Shown here: one piece after another, positions 45,527 to 57,900 of the stretch
Numbering within the stretch: position 1 is the first letter of the stretch
Layout: each line of letters begins with the position of its first letter
Source of the DNA: Heterotrichella gracilis
Taxonomy: Eukaryota > Sar > Xanthophyceae > Tribonematales > Xanthonemataceae
NCBI GenBank assembly: GCA_032358255.1
Contig: JAULBX010025442.1
Coordinates: 1-61,210, forward strand
Direction of reading: 5' to 3'
Length of the DNA: 61,210 bases
Made by a program: the position numbers and the translations under genes
Notes under the pieces: model-generated
What the model saw: only the letters and a program-made list of their open reading frames with translations
Databases searched by the model: none
Told to the model about the DNA's origin: nothing

Positions 45527-48500
45527 ATGGCCAATGCAGCAGGGCCAAAGCTACCCCTGCTTGCCCTGGCGGCAGCAGCGGCCACTGCTGTTGGTGCATT
45601 GTTCCTTGTAAAACACCTGGTGCACAGGGGACCAAAAAGGAGGCACCGTGGGGTGGACAAACTTGGCAGCATCTTGAGGCATGTGGACGTTCGCCCACCC
45701 CCGCCCAGGACACCTCCACATGCGCCCCCGCCCCTCACGGGTCTGAAGCTGGCAGTGGCTGAAGGGTGGGTCGCGTTGCTACTTCCCTGGTACCTGTGCA
45801 CATTGTATCTGTGTGCACGCAACCCGCATCACGTGTGTCTACAACCGTCCTTCCACTTGGCGATTCGGTGATGGCCGTCTGTGCTCTTTGTCGAGGGTCT
45901 ATGTGGCTGTTGAGGGTGGATGCCAATATGTAAAACGCAAAGATAAGCTCATATTCGTGAACATACTGTGTAGTGCGTGTCAGTACGCAACGCATTTGTT
46001 TCGCATATGCATGCATATTGAGTCGCATGTCTGGTGCAGCATTGACATCGAGGGCGTGGTGACTACTGCTGGCCATGCTGCCTGGTCCGAGGGCCGGCAG
46101 CCCGCCATGGGTTCTGCCGCCATTGTTGCTGCACTGGTGGGAGCAGGTGCACACGGGGTGGCAGTCAGCGCTGAGCCAGAGCTGTTCCTCGGGTGGGTGG
46201 CAGCAAGGGTCATGCCTGCACCAGCACCATTGACCGCACACCTCCCAACATGTATGCATGACTGCATTAAATAACAGTACCACTCCTACGCAGCACTCGC
46301 TTGAGCACAGTTGCCAGTGCAGTGATGGCGGTTGCTCCCTCTCCCCTTGTGTAGGCGTGATGACGCCACCGGTCCCGCCAACCCCACAGCACCAGGTGCG
46401 GTGTCGGGACGCGGGTGCTCTGGATGTGCTGTGGCGTGCAGATCGGGAGCGGCAGACCTGGCGTTGGGAATGGACACTGACGGGCATGGCAGGGTAGGTG
46501 GCGTGGGTCCACTTGGCTCTGCAAAGCACACACAGGGGGAGGCATGGCGATTTGTATTTGGCATGACTAGGTGTACTGACTGCATTTATGTTGGTATTGC
46601 AGATTGCCGCTGCCTGCAACGGCGTGTACGCGCTCCGCTGCAGCCGCGATTCTCTATCCCTGGACGGTGTGGTTGACGTGAGCACTAGCCTGCGCGCGCC
46701 GCTGCTGGTGGCAAGGGAGGCGTCGGCACTGGTGAAGGCAGGGGATATGCTGCAGCTGCCAGGAGGTAGGGGGACCATGGCGCGCGGCTTGGGAAATTGC
46801 AGCGCTGTGTAATTTTGCACCTGGTCATGCGGAGATTGCTGTGTGCATATTCGTGTGCGCCCTTTGCCATGCACCCCCCATGATGGCCATGGCATGAGCA
46901 CCCTGCTTGGCTACAGGTGGTCTCAAGTACCGCGGCGTGCTGGTCCGGCTTGTGTTTGCCACAGACCTGTTTGGCCAGTGCGATGCAGCGCTGGAGGATC
47001 TGCTCAAGCCAGTGACCAGGGCGGCCAAGGCGTGGGCGGGGCAGGACCATGTGCGAGCGCTGGGGTTGTGTGGTGTGGGTTCCAGAGGCCCGGCAGCTAC
47101 CACATGTTGCACAGCGTGCTAGTGGTCAGCTCAGCTGACCTCATCATGACTGCACCGCAGGCCACCACTAGTTATTGCATGCATTCTAGCAATACAGCCA
47201 GATCAGCAGTCAGTCTTGCACATGCGGCGCCAAGCTGCTCTTTCCTGGCACTGTTTATATCACCTGTTGATCTTATTTGGGGTCCTGCTGGACAAGGCAC
47301 CAGTAGTGGCTGCTCAAATATAGCCGATCGTGTTATGAAGTAGACGGTTGGGGATGGTGCCATTGATGTGGGGGTTGCATTTATGGTGTAACAGTGGCCG
47401 CCAGCCGCTGGCCCCTGCCCGCCACCGACCCTTGCTTGTCCCCCCGCCCAGGTGGAGGCCATGCCCGCCACGTGGAGCTTCCTGTGGGACCAGATGGCAC
47501 ACGAGGAGGACCTGCGCTGCTTCATGGACCCTGCGGCCGGGGAACAGGCGGGGGCGATTGGGGCGGCGCTGGCTGCGGCGGTGCAGGTGGTGCAGCAGTG
47601 GGAGTGGTGGCACTCGAGTGTGGGCCAATGGGCGAGCAAGCACATGAGCGAGCTGAGCCCTGGCATGCAGGCACTGGCAGAGGTGGCGGGGCAGGTGCGG
47701 GCAGGCTAAGGAGGTTGCCGTGGTGGTCTTCTGGCACGTGGTGTGTGCTGTTCAGCTGACTGGTGTGGTGGGGGTGCGCAGGTGGATGAAGAGACAGCTG
47801 CTGCCGCCCGGCGGGTGGTGAAGCTGGGCTCTGATGTGCTGCGGGTGGGGGTGCAGGAGGGGCGCATGCTGGTCATACCCACCATCTGCTCCCCACCGCC
47901 TCTCCTGGGATCGCCTGGGGTAGACCACTTCTATTCCACCAGTCAGCTGTTTGCCACACTTGCAACCATGGCAGGCTTGCCGCAGGTGAGGGGGTGGAGG
48001 GATGGGGTACCCATGTGCCATGTGCCATGTCACATCACACATGGCCCATGTGGGCTGTGTGTGATAGGCTGGCGGTGCGCTTCCAAGTCAGGTATGTCGC
48101 CTGCATGATGGCCCCATTGCTTGTGCACATGGAGCAGAACCCAGCTGAATACGTGCCCCTCCCCTGCCTCACCTCCCCCGCAGGCGATCATTCCAGTGGT
48201 GTCCAAGGAGGGCCGCGTGTGGAGCGTGTCGCTCATCTCCCAGTTCAAGACTGACCAGTGGCTGCTGGCGGCGGTGTCTAAGCTGGGGCCAGCCATCAGC
48301 GCAGCAGCAGCAGCAGCAACGGTGCAGCGCAGCAGGCCGCAGCAGAATGGCACCGCAGCGGGTGAGGGGTGCTTGCAATGTGCTGTGCCGTCACAGCATG
48401 TGTCCTTGAACAGTGAATTGTAACTGCGTATTCACGGGTGCATCCTGGCCATTGTGTGAGCCATGGATGTGTGTGGTGTGCAGGAAGCCCTGCTGGTCCC

Positions 48501-49386
48501 TTGCCACAGGCCAGCAGTGCAGCCAGAGGCAAGGAGCAGGCGGAGGCGCACAAGCTGGCAGGCAACGCTGCCTTCAAGGGGGGGGAGTACGATAGGGCCA
48601 TTGGGGAGTACAGCAATGCCATCTTGCTGGATTCTACGAGTCCTGTGTACTACAGCAACCGGGCTATGGCACTTCTCAAGGTGGGAGTAGCACACCCCGC
48701 GCTCTTGATCACATGCACGTGTCTGCACAGGAAGTGCAGCTTGTGATAGCCACCTCGCTGCAATATGTTGAGCAGGCACCGGCATGTGTGCTATCCCTGC
48801 GCGCTGTGATCCATGTGTTGTGCCCCTTGTGTGTCAGGTGTTGCGCTTTGCCGAGGCTGAGGAGGATTGCAGCGCAGCGTTGGAGCGCGAGCTCAGCGTG
48901 AAGACACTGTTGCGGCGGGGCACAGCGCGTGCGGCGCAGCAGGACCTGCAGGGCGCGCATGCAGACTTCAAGCAGGCAAGTCAAGGACCTTCCCGGTGAC
49001 TGGTTTTCCTGGTACATGCTGAGGGTGCACAGCTGTCTCTTTGCCACGGTGCACAGTCTGGGTACAGGATGGGAGTGTGTGTCGCATGGCTCAAGGATTA
49101 CTGTGATCCACGCTTTTTTGGTGTCTGGCGAGGTGGAACACGCCCCGTTGTGTGTGTTGTGCCTGGCTGTCACCTGTGGGCGTTTTCTTTCTTTCTTTCT
49201 TCCTTACCCTAGTGGTCATATTGGTCCAGCGCAGACATTTATTGTGCTTTAGTCAGTGGTGTTGCTTGCCGTTTCAAGGGTCTCTTCTGCGTGCAGGTGC
49301 TTGCGCTGGAGCCCAACAACCGACAGGCACGCGAGGAGTTGACCAGGCTGAAGGAACTGAACATGCTCACCACCAACACACACTAG
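45527..49386 (+). CDS. TOC64: Toc64 / OEP64-like import receptor (amidase-like + TPR)
   Basis: Outer-envelope receptor that docks Hsp90-bound preproteins. Eleven in-phase exons: 45527-45765, 46040-46192, 46355-46493, 46603-46765, 46917-47074, 47452-47694, 47782-47985, 48184-48361, 48484-48680, 48838-48975, 49297-49386; 633 residues against about 590-610 for plant Toc64. A membrane anchor sits at about 9-28 (LLALAAAAATAVGALFLV). The amidase-like domain (about 70-480) keeps Toc64 landmarks (LTGLKLAVAEGIDIEGVVTTAGHAAW, ANPTAPG, LALGMDTDG, SLDGVVDVSTSL), but the Ser-rich amidase signature reads SGRGCSGCAVACRSG and the catalytic Lys position is lost, so it should be inactive, as in plant Toc64. 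The C-terminal TPR region (about 508-625; HKLAGNAAFKGGEYDRAIGEY, YYSNRAMALLK, VLALEPNNRQAREEL) would bind chaperone tails. Intron 10 is GC-AG. Confidence 0.92.
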
Positions 49387-50508
49387 CAAGTTGCATGTTG
49401 AACGTGAATGTGACCGGAGGCCTGTGCTTCTGGGAGTTTGTGACAAATGTTTGTGAGCCACCAGCACTGCGCCACAGTGGGCAGCGCTGCATCGTCCATG
49501 GATAGACATGCTGGCACAGGCACTGTGCATTGCCGAAGGTTGAAACATTTTTTCTCAGGAGTAGGTCACTTGCAGCCAATTAATATAATTTCGTAATTAG
49601 TAAGGATCCTCGAGCGAAAATAGGAGGTTGTGATATCTGTTCTTCCCTGCAGGGGATCGATCCTATTCATCGTTATAGGAACCATTGTACCATCCTACTT
49701 TTATAATGTTCCATTAATAGTATCTGACTTTGAAATCGAAAAAATGTCGACAATTGTACTACATTGAATGTTGTAGACATAATTCAAATTGGAAGTGACT
49801 TCCAATGACTACTGCAACTGTTGTGTTACACCAGGATTCTTGGTGTTGCAATAGTCATTGGAAACAAATTATTGACAAGAATATCATTGTTGTTATTATT
49901 AGGAAAATTCAATCCCGAAGGTTGTCATTGTGAGAACACGCGTAACAGTGGCAGGGCAGATCTGGTTACAGCGTCCACCACAGTGGCTTTGAAAGGACCG
50001 GTGCGCACCGGTGGCAAGATGTGCACAGGAACTCAGGAATTAAAGATATTATTTTTAAAATCTAAACAACATTCACTATACACTTATGGCCGCCCATTCT
50101 ATTGGCGCATAGTGTAAGGCATTAGCTCGCAGCCAAAGTACTACGCAAAAGTAGAAACGTGCATGAGTTGTGGCCAGTACTTCGGCTACGATAGCCATTG
50201 CAGCACAATAGTTGCATAGATTGCAACAGGTGACTTTTTGCCATGAATCCAATGCGACAAGAAAACCTAAAATAGACAATCTGCATCTCAGTTGCTACCA
50301 GCACATGTGCATTTAATCCCCGGCAGCAGCTCATAGAACTGCATCCGCATCCCTAGCTGAGAACTGGCCAGTGTCAGAATGCCCGAGGAACCCTACACAT
50401 TGAGCAGACTACTGAGTAGCAAATAGCTGCTGTGAAATCAAGCGTCCTTGTTGTGCCCCCTCCCCACAAGTGCATGCAACTGCGCCTGCTGTTCCCTCGG
50501 TGCAATGC
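49387..50508. other. Tail-to-tail intergenic region, AT-rich
   Basis: Lies between the 3' ends of Toc64 and gamma-COP. The stretch 49560-50450 is clearly more AT-rich than flanking genes. No gene or conserved element recognised. Confidence 0.45.
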
Positions 50509-53500
50509 TTATGCCTCCTGAATGATTTGATGGATTGCCTCACTGACCTCAGGTGATTCTGATCGAACCACCAATTTCATTGCAACCTGTTTTTGACCGT
50601 CAATGCCAAAACTCAGCCGTGCTAGCGCTTGAACGTCGCCCACAAACAAGCCAGAGAGTAGCACAGTATGTGACCGTGCGTTGGGTGGCACAGCGTCTGT
50701 CCCTTCACACACCTGCGCAGGTTTGTGGACACATAAGAAAAACAGAAGCGGCAAAGGGGAGCAACTGGTACAGATCTGGAAAGCATCATTGACAACCAGC
50801 AATGATCAAACCAGCATACCTGCATGCCCAGTATGGTAATGACTGTCTCCACTGCCTCCTGCAGACTGTCACGTGACCCCAGCCCATAGTCATCGGCAAT
50901 CTCTGCGTCAACCTCCATGTCCTCCCACGCCTTGCGGAAGTTGCCCACTGTCTCCTTCTTCACATAGTCCACCGCGCCCACCTCGATGTCCTCCAGGGTG
51001 TACTCGTCATCATAGCCATCCTCCTCAGCCTCACCTGCACAGCCGGGACAAACATCACGCAAGCCACCAATTGAGATTAGCAGCAGCTAGTTGGGGCCAC
51101 AGGCATGCAATGGAGGCTTGCCCTCAAGTGTCAAAAGTAAAATCTGATAAGGGCCGCGGATAGCAAGGCAGATTGAATGTGAAGGCAAAGTGTAGACATG
51201 AAGTACAGCACACCCCATCTACGCAATATAACTTGTAGCCCATGCAGGTATCACCACAACCCACCTGTTGAAGGGTCAATCTCTTTTGCACAGAACTTCA
51301 GGATGTTGGCAAACTTGCCCATTGCCATTGCTCCTTCCGGCCGCCGCAGCACCACATACGTTTGACCAGCGCCATTGTACGGCATGCGTGCCAGTGGCAG
51401 CACTAGCTCCTCCTCAAAATCCTCCTGTACAGAGCAAAGGGCCACACGATGAGACACGCTGCCCAACAGCGGGTTTTGACAAACATTCGTGCCCAGTGGC
51501 CACAAACTCCGCAGGGATGTAATCGCGAATATAACAGACAGGGGCCAAGGCACCTGTAACCAAGTGGTCACCAAATCAAATGCAGAGCTTCAGGGTGGTG
51601 TCAACGTACCGCTTCCGCCAAGTCCATGGCCACACTGACGTTCTCCAGCACCTGCTCGCTCACTGTGTTGGTGCAGTTGAACTGGAACACAACATACTCA
51701 TCCAAGACATGCTTGACACAGGTGATGTTGTACTCTGTTTCCTCCTCAGTCAGCTGCACAGGATCCGAGCTCTTGAAGATGGGTCCCAGCGCCGCCAGCT
51801 GCGGCACCTCCTTCAGCATGTCTGCATACTGGTCAGCCTTGATGGGCTCAGGCTTTGGTGCTTGGGCAGCAGCGGCTGCTGCGCCTGCCTTGGACTTGAT
51901 AGGAAGGTCTGGCAGCATTTTGGGCACAGAGGCCTGCACCACAAGCAGATTGCACAGGTTGAGGCTGGCTATGTGTGCATCAAGGTCCTCACGCAGCACC
52001 TCAGTGGTACAGTCATAGGACACAGAAACAAGCGTACCAGGCTGAAGGGGGCCTCGGAGGGGGCGTCCAGGTACTGGTGCAGCGCCTTCTCCAGGTTGAC
52101 AGCAGGGTAATCCCACTTGGGATCAACAGCCTCCAAACCACCAGCCTTGCCAGCGTACTCAGCCAGATACAGCGTGGCTCGGTCACGCACCTTGCACACA
52201 CAAAAGTGATGGTCAGCCTAGTTACAGATGCCAAGCGTGTATGTGTCTGATGCAAGAGCTGAAGCGCCAATTACCTCGTCGTCATTGTCATGGAGCGCCC
52301 GCTTCAGCAGTGTTGTGATACGTGCTGTTAGCTCCGGTACAACAGCCCCAAACTTTGCAAGTGAGCTGACTGCCGCTGCCCTGACAGTTGCGTTCTCCAA
52401 TATGATTCTGTTGTAGATATACCGGATGTACTTGGCTGGATCCTTGGTCCTGGGCCCCTCACTGCCCAGCAGGTGCAGAATCTCCACCGAGAGGTAGGTG
52501 AACTCACAATCCTACACAACGGAAGCTATTACGGGCTACTGCAGATGCTTCAGCATTTTTGGAGGAGCAAAATGGACTTGTGCGTACCTCGATAAACTCA
52601 CACAAGTGTGCAAGCCCAGCTTCTTTGGCCTCCGGGATCTCCTTGATCAAGATGAGGATGGAGTCCACGATAGCCTTCTTGTACTCAAACCCGCCATCTT
52701 CTCGCAGAACATTGCTGAGGAAGTTCATGAGAGCCCGGTGCTTCTGTGGGAACTTCAGGCAGAGTGACCGAATCGCCTCCACCACCACAATCTTGAATTC
52801 ATCCGCGATGTCAGACATGAAAGTGGCGATCTGTTTCAACAGCCGCTCCACGCTGCTTTCATTGCCAGTCTTCAGCAGTGTTGTGATGGCCAAGGTTGCA
52901 ATGCTCCGGTTCTGGTCTGAGATCAGGCTCTCCATGTCAATGTTGCAGTTGGTGACTGCCATGGGGTGCGTCATTGCCACTTTGTTCAAAGTGCGCACTG
53001 CTGCAAAGCGAAGCACAGGCTTTGGTGAACTCAAGAAGAGCTGAAGCACTGTGACAGCTGGCGTCAGCTCGCGTGTCGTCACATCCCGCATGTTGCAGAT
53101 TGCACGTGCTGCCTCAAAGATCACCATCTCCGCTTTATGCCTCAAGCAGCTCTCCAGGAAGTCATAGAAGGGGCGCGTGTCGCTGCCAACTGCTGGCCCT
53201 GACTCTGCCATCACTTGCGCCACATACCGCACCAACAAGCACTGGGCCAACGGTGACTTGAGGTTGCTGCGGGTGAGGGTTGTGACCAACTTGCTGACTG
53301 CCAGACGGTCGTTTGCCCGAAGAGCATGAAGCAGGGCCACTGCATGAAACTGGACCATCGCATGCTTGCTTTGGACTGCCTCCTGAATCTCGTTGATCCA
53401 CCGCTTCACGATTTCTGAGTTGCCAGCCAGGAGGTGCAGGGAGCTGGTCAACACTGCGCTGGCCACCACTGCACTCTTGTCCACAATTGCCTGCTTCAGG

Positions 53501-54363
53501 TAGCGCTCTATCTGCATGAGCAGCTGGTTGTCGGTGATCTTGCACAGCACCCTGATGGCGTTGGCCCTGTACAGCTCTGTCTTGCTGTTCATGTCCTTCA
53601 TGAGGGAGTTGCAGATGATGAACACCTCGTCCATGCTTGGGCATATTTCCTTGATGACCAGATACACCATGCGCCGCAGGTTCTGGTCTTTGTGATGGAA
53701 CAGCTTTGTGAGCGAGAAGAACACTTCTGACGCCTCCTTCTGCAATACACATATTGGGTGCAAGTCGATACCCACAGCCAAGCACAAAGGGCTGCACCCT
53801 TTAGAGCAAGGACAAAAACAGGGGTTTTACCTTGCTGAAAGTCTCGCCTTGGTTGAGCAAGTACAGCAGCTTGGTGATCACCTGGAAAGCGTGAGTCAAG
53901 TTGGTATACGCTGGACTCTGGCTAACTGCAAGGAGGAGAGGACAACTACAAAAGCAAAGCATTGGGGTGGGGTTGGGAGTGATTTGTCACCTGCTGACAC
54001 CTCCTAGGATCCAAGTGAGCATCATTGAAGATGCGGGCCTCTTGCAGCACAGCTCCCTTTTCTATCCCGTAAAATGGAGAGTACTCAGCTGCAGCAAAGA
54101 CACACCAACCTTTTCAGAGATGACACTTGGGCTCTAGGCACCAGCATGGGCCCATCACGACACAACAAACATCTCCTGGCGACCACTGCCCCAACCGTCA
54201 GGGTCGTAGTGGCAGGTACCCACAACGCAAAACCAGACGCAGCACATCTTGATCAAGCACTGTTTGAACCAAGTTTTGTGCACCCACTTTCTTCATCACG
54301 GTCCTCCTCCTTCTTCTCTGGCCCGCGGAGAGGAGCAGACGGGTCTTGGGCCGTAGATGCCAT
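50509..54363 (-). CDS. COPG: Coatomer subunit gamma (gamma-COP)
   Basis: Structural subunit of the COPI vesicle coat (Golgi to ER and intra-Golgi traffic). Ten minus-strand exons fit in phase: 54288-54363, 53991-54061, 53831-53881, 52588-53739, 52275-52511, 52038-52190, 51610-51933, 51265-51424, 50820-51034, 50509-50712; 880 residues, the normal length. The N-terminal trunk (about 30-560) of HEAT-like helices matches gamma-COP throughout ([93 protein letters not shown]). A low-complexity Ala-rich linker follows, then the appendage ([40 protein letters not shown]). One 1152-nt exon is the longest in the window. The start ATG at 54361-54363 precedes an acidic/basic leader (KKEEDRDEE) typical of the family. 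Confidence 0.96.
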
Positions 54364-54946
54364 GGCGCCAGCAACTACACAAGTAGCGACGAGTTTCAGG
54401 CCCTACCAAGCACGGGCTTACGCAACATCTGCAGTTGTTGAAGAGGGTGACCCAAGACACGGGGGGACAGTGGGATCGACTGGAGAGTAGGCACACCAAT
54501 GCACTGCAGGTTCCCCTTGGCTGGGTGCTGAGTCTTGCGGAACCCTTCTGTAACCTTGCTTTGATGTGCTTTACTCTGCGTATTGGGGTGGCGGGTCTGT
54601 TGATACGCTTTGCAGGCTGTGGCAAAATTCCTTCATCGCAAGGGGTTTGGCTTCTCTCCCCGTATACTGGTTGATGTTCCATCGTGGAGAGAAAAGAAGA
54701 AGTACAAAGCCAACCCTGTGGCTTATCACAGGTACAGACACGAAGCACGCGAAGCTTCTAGCTAACTTTGCTGCCAACCCTGTTTCAGCAACCCAACAAG
54801 GACTTTGCCATCTTCGCCGTAGTCAACTCACTGGGCAATTGGGCAGGTCAAGGAGACGTTTGGCATGGCCCAATAGTTGTCAAACTCGCTTTTTTGGTCG
54901 TTGGCGTGATTGGTTGTGGCGCAAGTGACAGTTGCTGGGAGTAGCC
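54364..54946. promoter_or_regulatory. Bidirectional promoter region, gamma-COP / CSE1
   Basis: 583 bp separate the start codons of two housekeeping genes transcribed in opposite directions. Both promoters must lie here. No TATA box was recognised, as expected for housekeeping genes. Confidence 0.45.
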
Positions 54947-57900
54947 ATGGACCCATCAGCGTTGCAGAGTCACTTGGCGGACTGTTTCGCCCACACCCTC
55001 TCTCCTAGCTTGGTAGGGCCTCAAGCACGCCTAACTGCACCTGTATGGATACAGCATGTTTGTTCACTGCGTCTTCGGCCGCTCGCAGGACGCGATTAAG
55101 CAGGCTGAGTCCCACCTGAAAACGCTCTCGACCCAGCCTGGGTATGGGACAGCAGTGCTCAAGGTCCGTGTCTGCGCACACATCTATATAGTGTTTTCCC
55201 AGCCCTCTTGCGCCCTGAACGATCCTGAACGGTTTCTGCAGCTCATCTCCGAATCCAGTGTGCCAACAGAAATACGCCAGGCAGCGTCCGTCAACTTCAA
55301 GAACTACATCAAGTACCGATGGGTGGGTGGCATTGGCATGCATCTTGCAATCTTGCAATACGCTCCCCATCGGCATGCCCAGCCCGATTGGGCCAGGGAA
55401 TTCCTTTTCTGCATCTATTGCTTTACACCGTTATTATGTAGTGCCCAATAACCAGTTTGCACATGTACAGGATCCAGCAGATGCAGAGAGCCTTGGCCTC
55501 TCCCACGTGCCAATATCTGACGATGAAAAGGTACCAAGCTTGTGTGGCCCAGCTCCTTGTGTTAGTTACTGGCTGCTGATGCGGGTGGTTTGAATGCACA
55601 GGGTCAGATCAAGGCACACCTTGTGGACCTCATGCTCTGTGCGCCGCATTTGGTGCGGGCACAGCTGAGTGAGGCCCTGTCGATTGTCAGCACCCACGAC
55701 TTCCCTGCCAAGTGGCAAACACTGCTGCCCACTCTGTTGGAGCGCTTGCAAACCGGTGACCCGGTGGTGATGCACGGCGTGCTGCAGACAGCAAACTCCA
55801 TATTCAAACGCTACCGGGGACAATTCATGACAGATGCTCTCTCCAAGGAACTGGAGTACAGTCAGATGGTAGTACAGCCCCTGCTGGACGTCCTGCAGAA
55901 ACTCACTGCCCAGATCAAAGCAAGCAGTGCTCCAGACGAGCTGAAGGGCCTGCTGGCCAACGTGCGCTACATATGCACCACCTTCTACTCCCTCAACTCG
56001 CCTGGGCTCACTGAGGTGAGTCACGCGCTTGCGGTGAGCGCTCACAGCGTACATGCACACTTCATCTATTGGTGCTCACACCATGAACCTGTGCAGGCCT
56101 TTGAAACCACTCTGGAGGCTTGGATGGCAGAGTTCCACTTCTACCTAGCGTACGACAACCAGGGGCTAGCTGAGCAGGACCCAGAACGAGAGTCGGTACT
56201 CGATTCAGTGAAGGCAGCAGTGTGCGAAAACATCAACCTTTTCATGGAAATGAACGAGGAGGAATTTGCAAAGTTCCTGCAGACCTTTGCACAGGACGTG
56301 TGGTCCTTGCTGATGCGTGTTGGTCCGAACCCGGGACAGGTGAGGGGCCCACTGTGAGGCTGGTTTGGTGTATCCAGATTCAACCGGCATTGCTGGCTCA
56401 GGCAGTGGTATCACCTGTGCTGAAGCCTTCGTGGGTGTGCAGGACTACTTGGCAATGAGTGCAATCAGGTTCTTGACAACGGTGAGCCGCAGCGTGCACC
56501 ATGGTCTCTTCAAGGACCCTGTTGCACTGCAGCAGATTTGCGAAAACATCATCGTTCCCAACATCAAGATTCGTGATGATGTGGAAGAGATGTTCGAGAT
56601 GAACTTTGTGGAATACATCAGGCGTGACACGGAGGGCAGCGACACAGACACGCGGCGCAGAGCAGCCTCCGACCTTGTCAAGAGTCTTACTGACAAGTTC
56701 CCACAAGAGGCAAGTGTGTCCACATGGCGCATGGCATGGCATGGCACAGGGCATTTGGCGCTTTGTAGTGCATCATTTATTTATTTTGAGGAAATGTGCT
56801 GTTGCATCTGCACAGGTGACCTCGTTGTTTTCAGGCTATGTGGCTGGGATGCTTGCGGAGTATGCGCAGAATCCTGCAGCCAACTGGAAAGCCAAAGACT
56901 GTGCTGTTTACTTGGTCATTGCGCTGACAGTGAAGGGCAAAACAGCTGCAGCTGGTGCAACTGCAACCAACCAGCTCGTGAACGTCATGGACTTCATGGG
57001 CACACAGATACTGCCAGAACTGCAGGCAGCTGATGTCAACGCATTGCCCTTTTTGAAAGCCGATGCGCTCAAGTTCTTGACAACTTTCAGAACGCATGTC
57101 CCCAAAAACGTGGTCCTGGCAGTGTTTCCAAGCCTGGTGAACTTGCTACAGTCAGAGTCAAATGTTGTACATTCGTATGCAGCACTCTGCATTGAAAGGC
57201 TGCTTGCCATGAAGGTAAGGAGAGGTATTTCTTCACTTCCACCTGTCATGATGGTATGCATGTGGATTAACATGAAGACTTAATCGCCGCTTATAAATTG
57301 TGTTTCACTGCAGGAAGGCAATTCCAGCAAGTTCACGTCAGATGAGCTGGCATCGCAGTTGCAACCACTTTTGGAGAAGTTATTTGCAGCATTCAGGCTT
57401 CCCGAGTCTTCTGAAAATGAATGGTTGATGAAGTGTGTCATGCGAGTCATCAGTTTTATCGGCAGCAAGGTTCGTCATATTATGTTGTTTATCTCTTATT
57501 TTGCTATATTGATGTTTTGATGTTTAATGTCCACAATGGGATAAAGGCAGGATCATGGAAGGCAACATAAATTTGCTTGTGATAGAAAGGGATTTGTTAA
57601 TACGTAAATTAAGTAGCAAAATCAGTGTCTGAAGCTGATTTCATCATGGCCAGAGATGGAGAAAGGCTCAATGCCGCCCGTACAGGGAGACTGCGTTGCT
57701 GGGGGGTGGGCCCCTATGTGTTCCCTATTGCGTCTTATCCGCTGAGGAGTCGCTCATCCACCCTGGAAACCAACATGAGCATGCCAGTGCACTGCGGTGC
57801 CGCCATAAGCCCTGTGCATGGCACTGACATGGTCATGGGTTATGTGCTGCAGATAACGCCAGTGGCAGCGATCTGTTTACAGCAGCTTGCGCACATTCTC

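Noticed and set aside
46355-46493. Missing amidase catalytic residues in Toc64 as a novel inactivation
   Set aside because: Plant Toc64 is also catalytically inactive, so this is expected for the family.
53162-53797. 211-codon minus-strand frame beside gamma-COP
   Set aside because: Shadow frame of the large gamma-COP exon, with low-complexity content and no homology.
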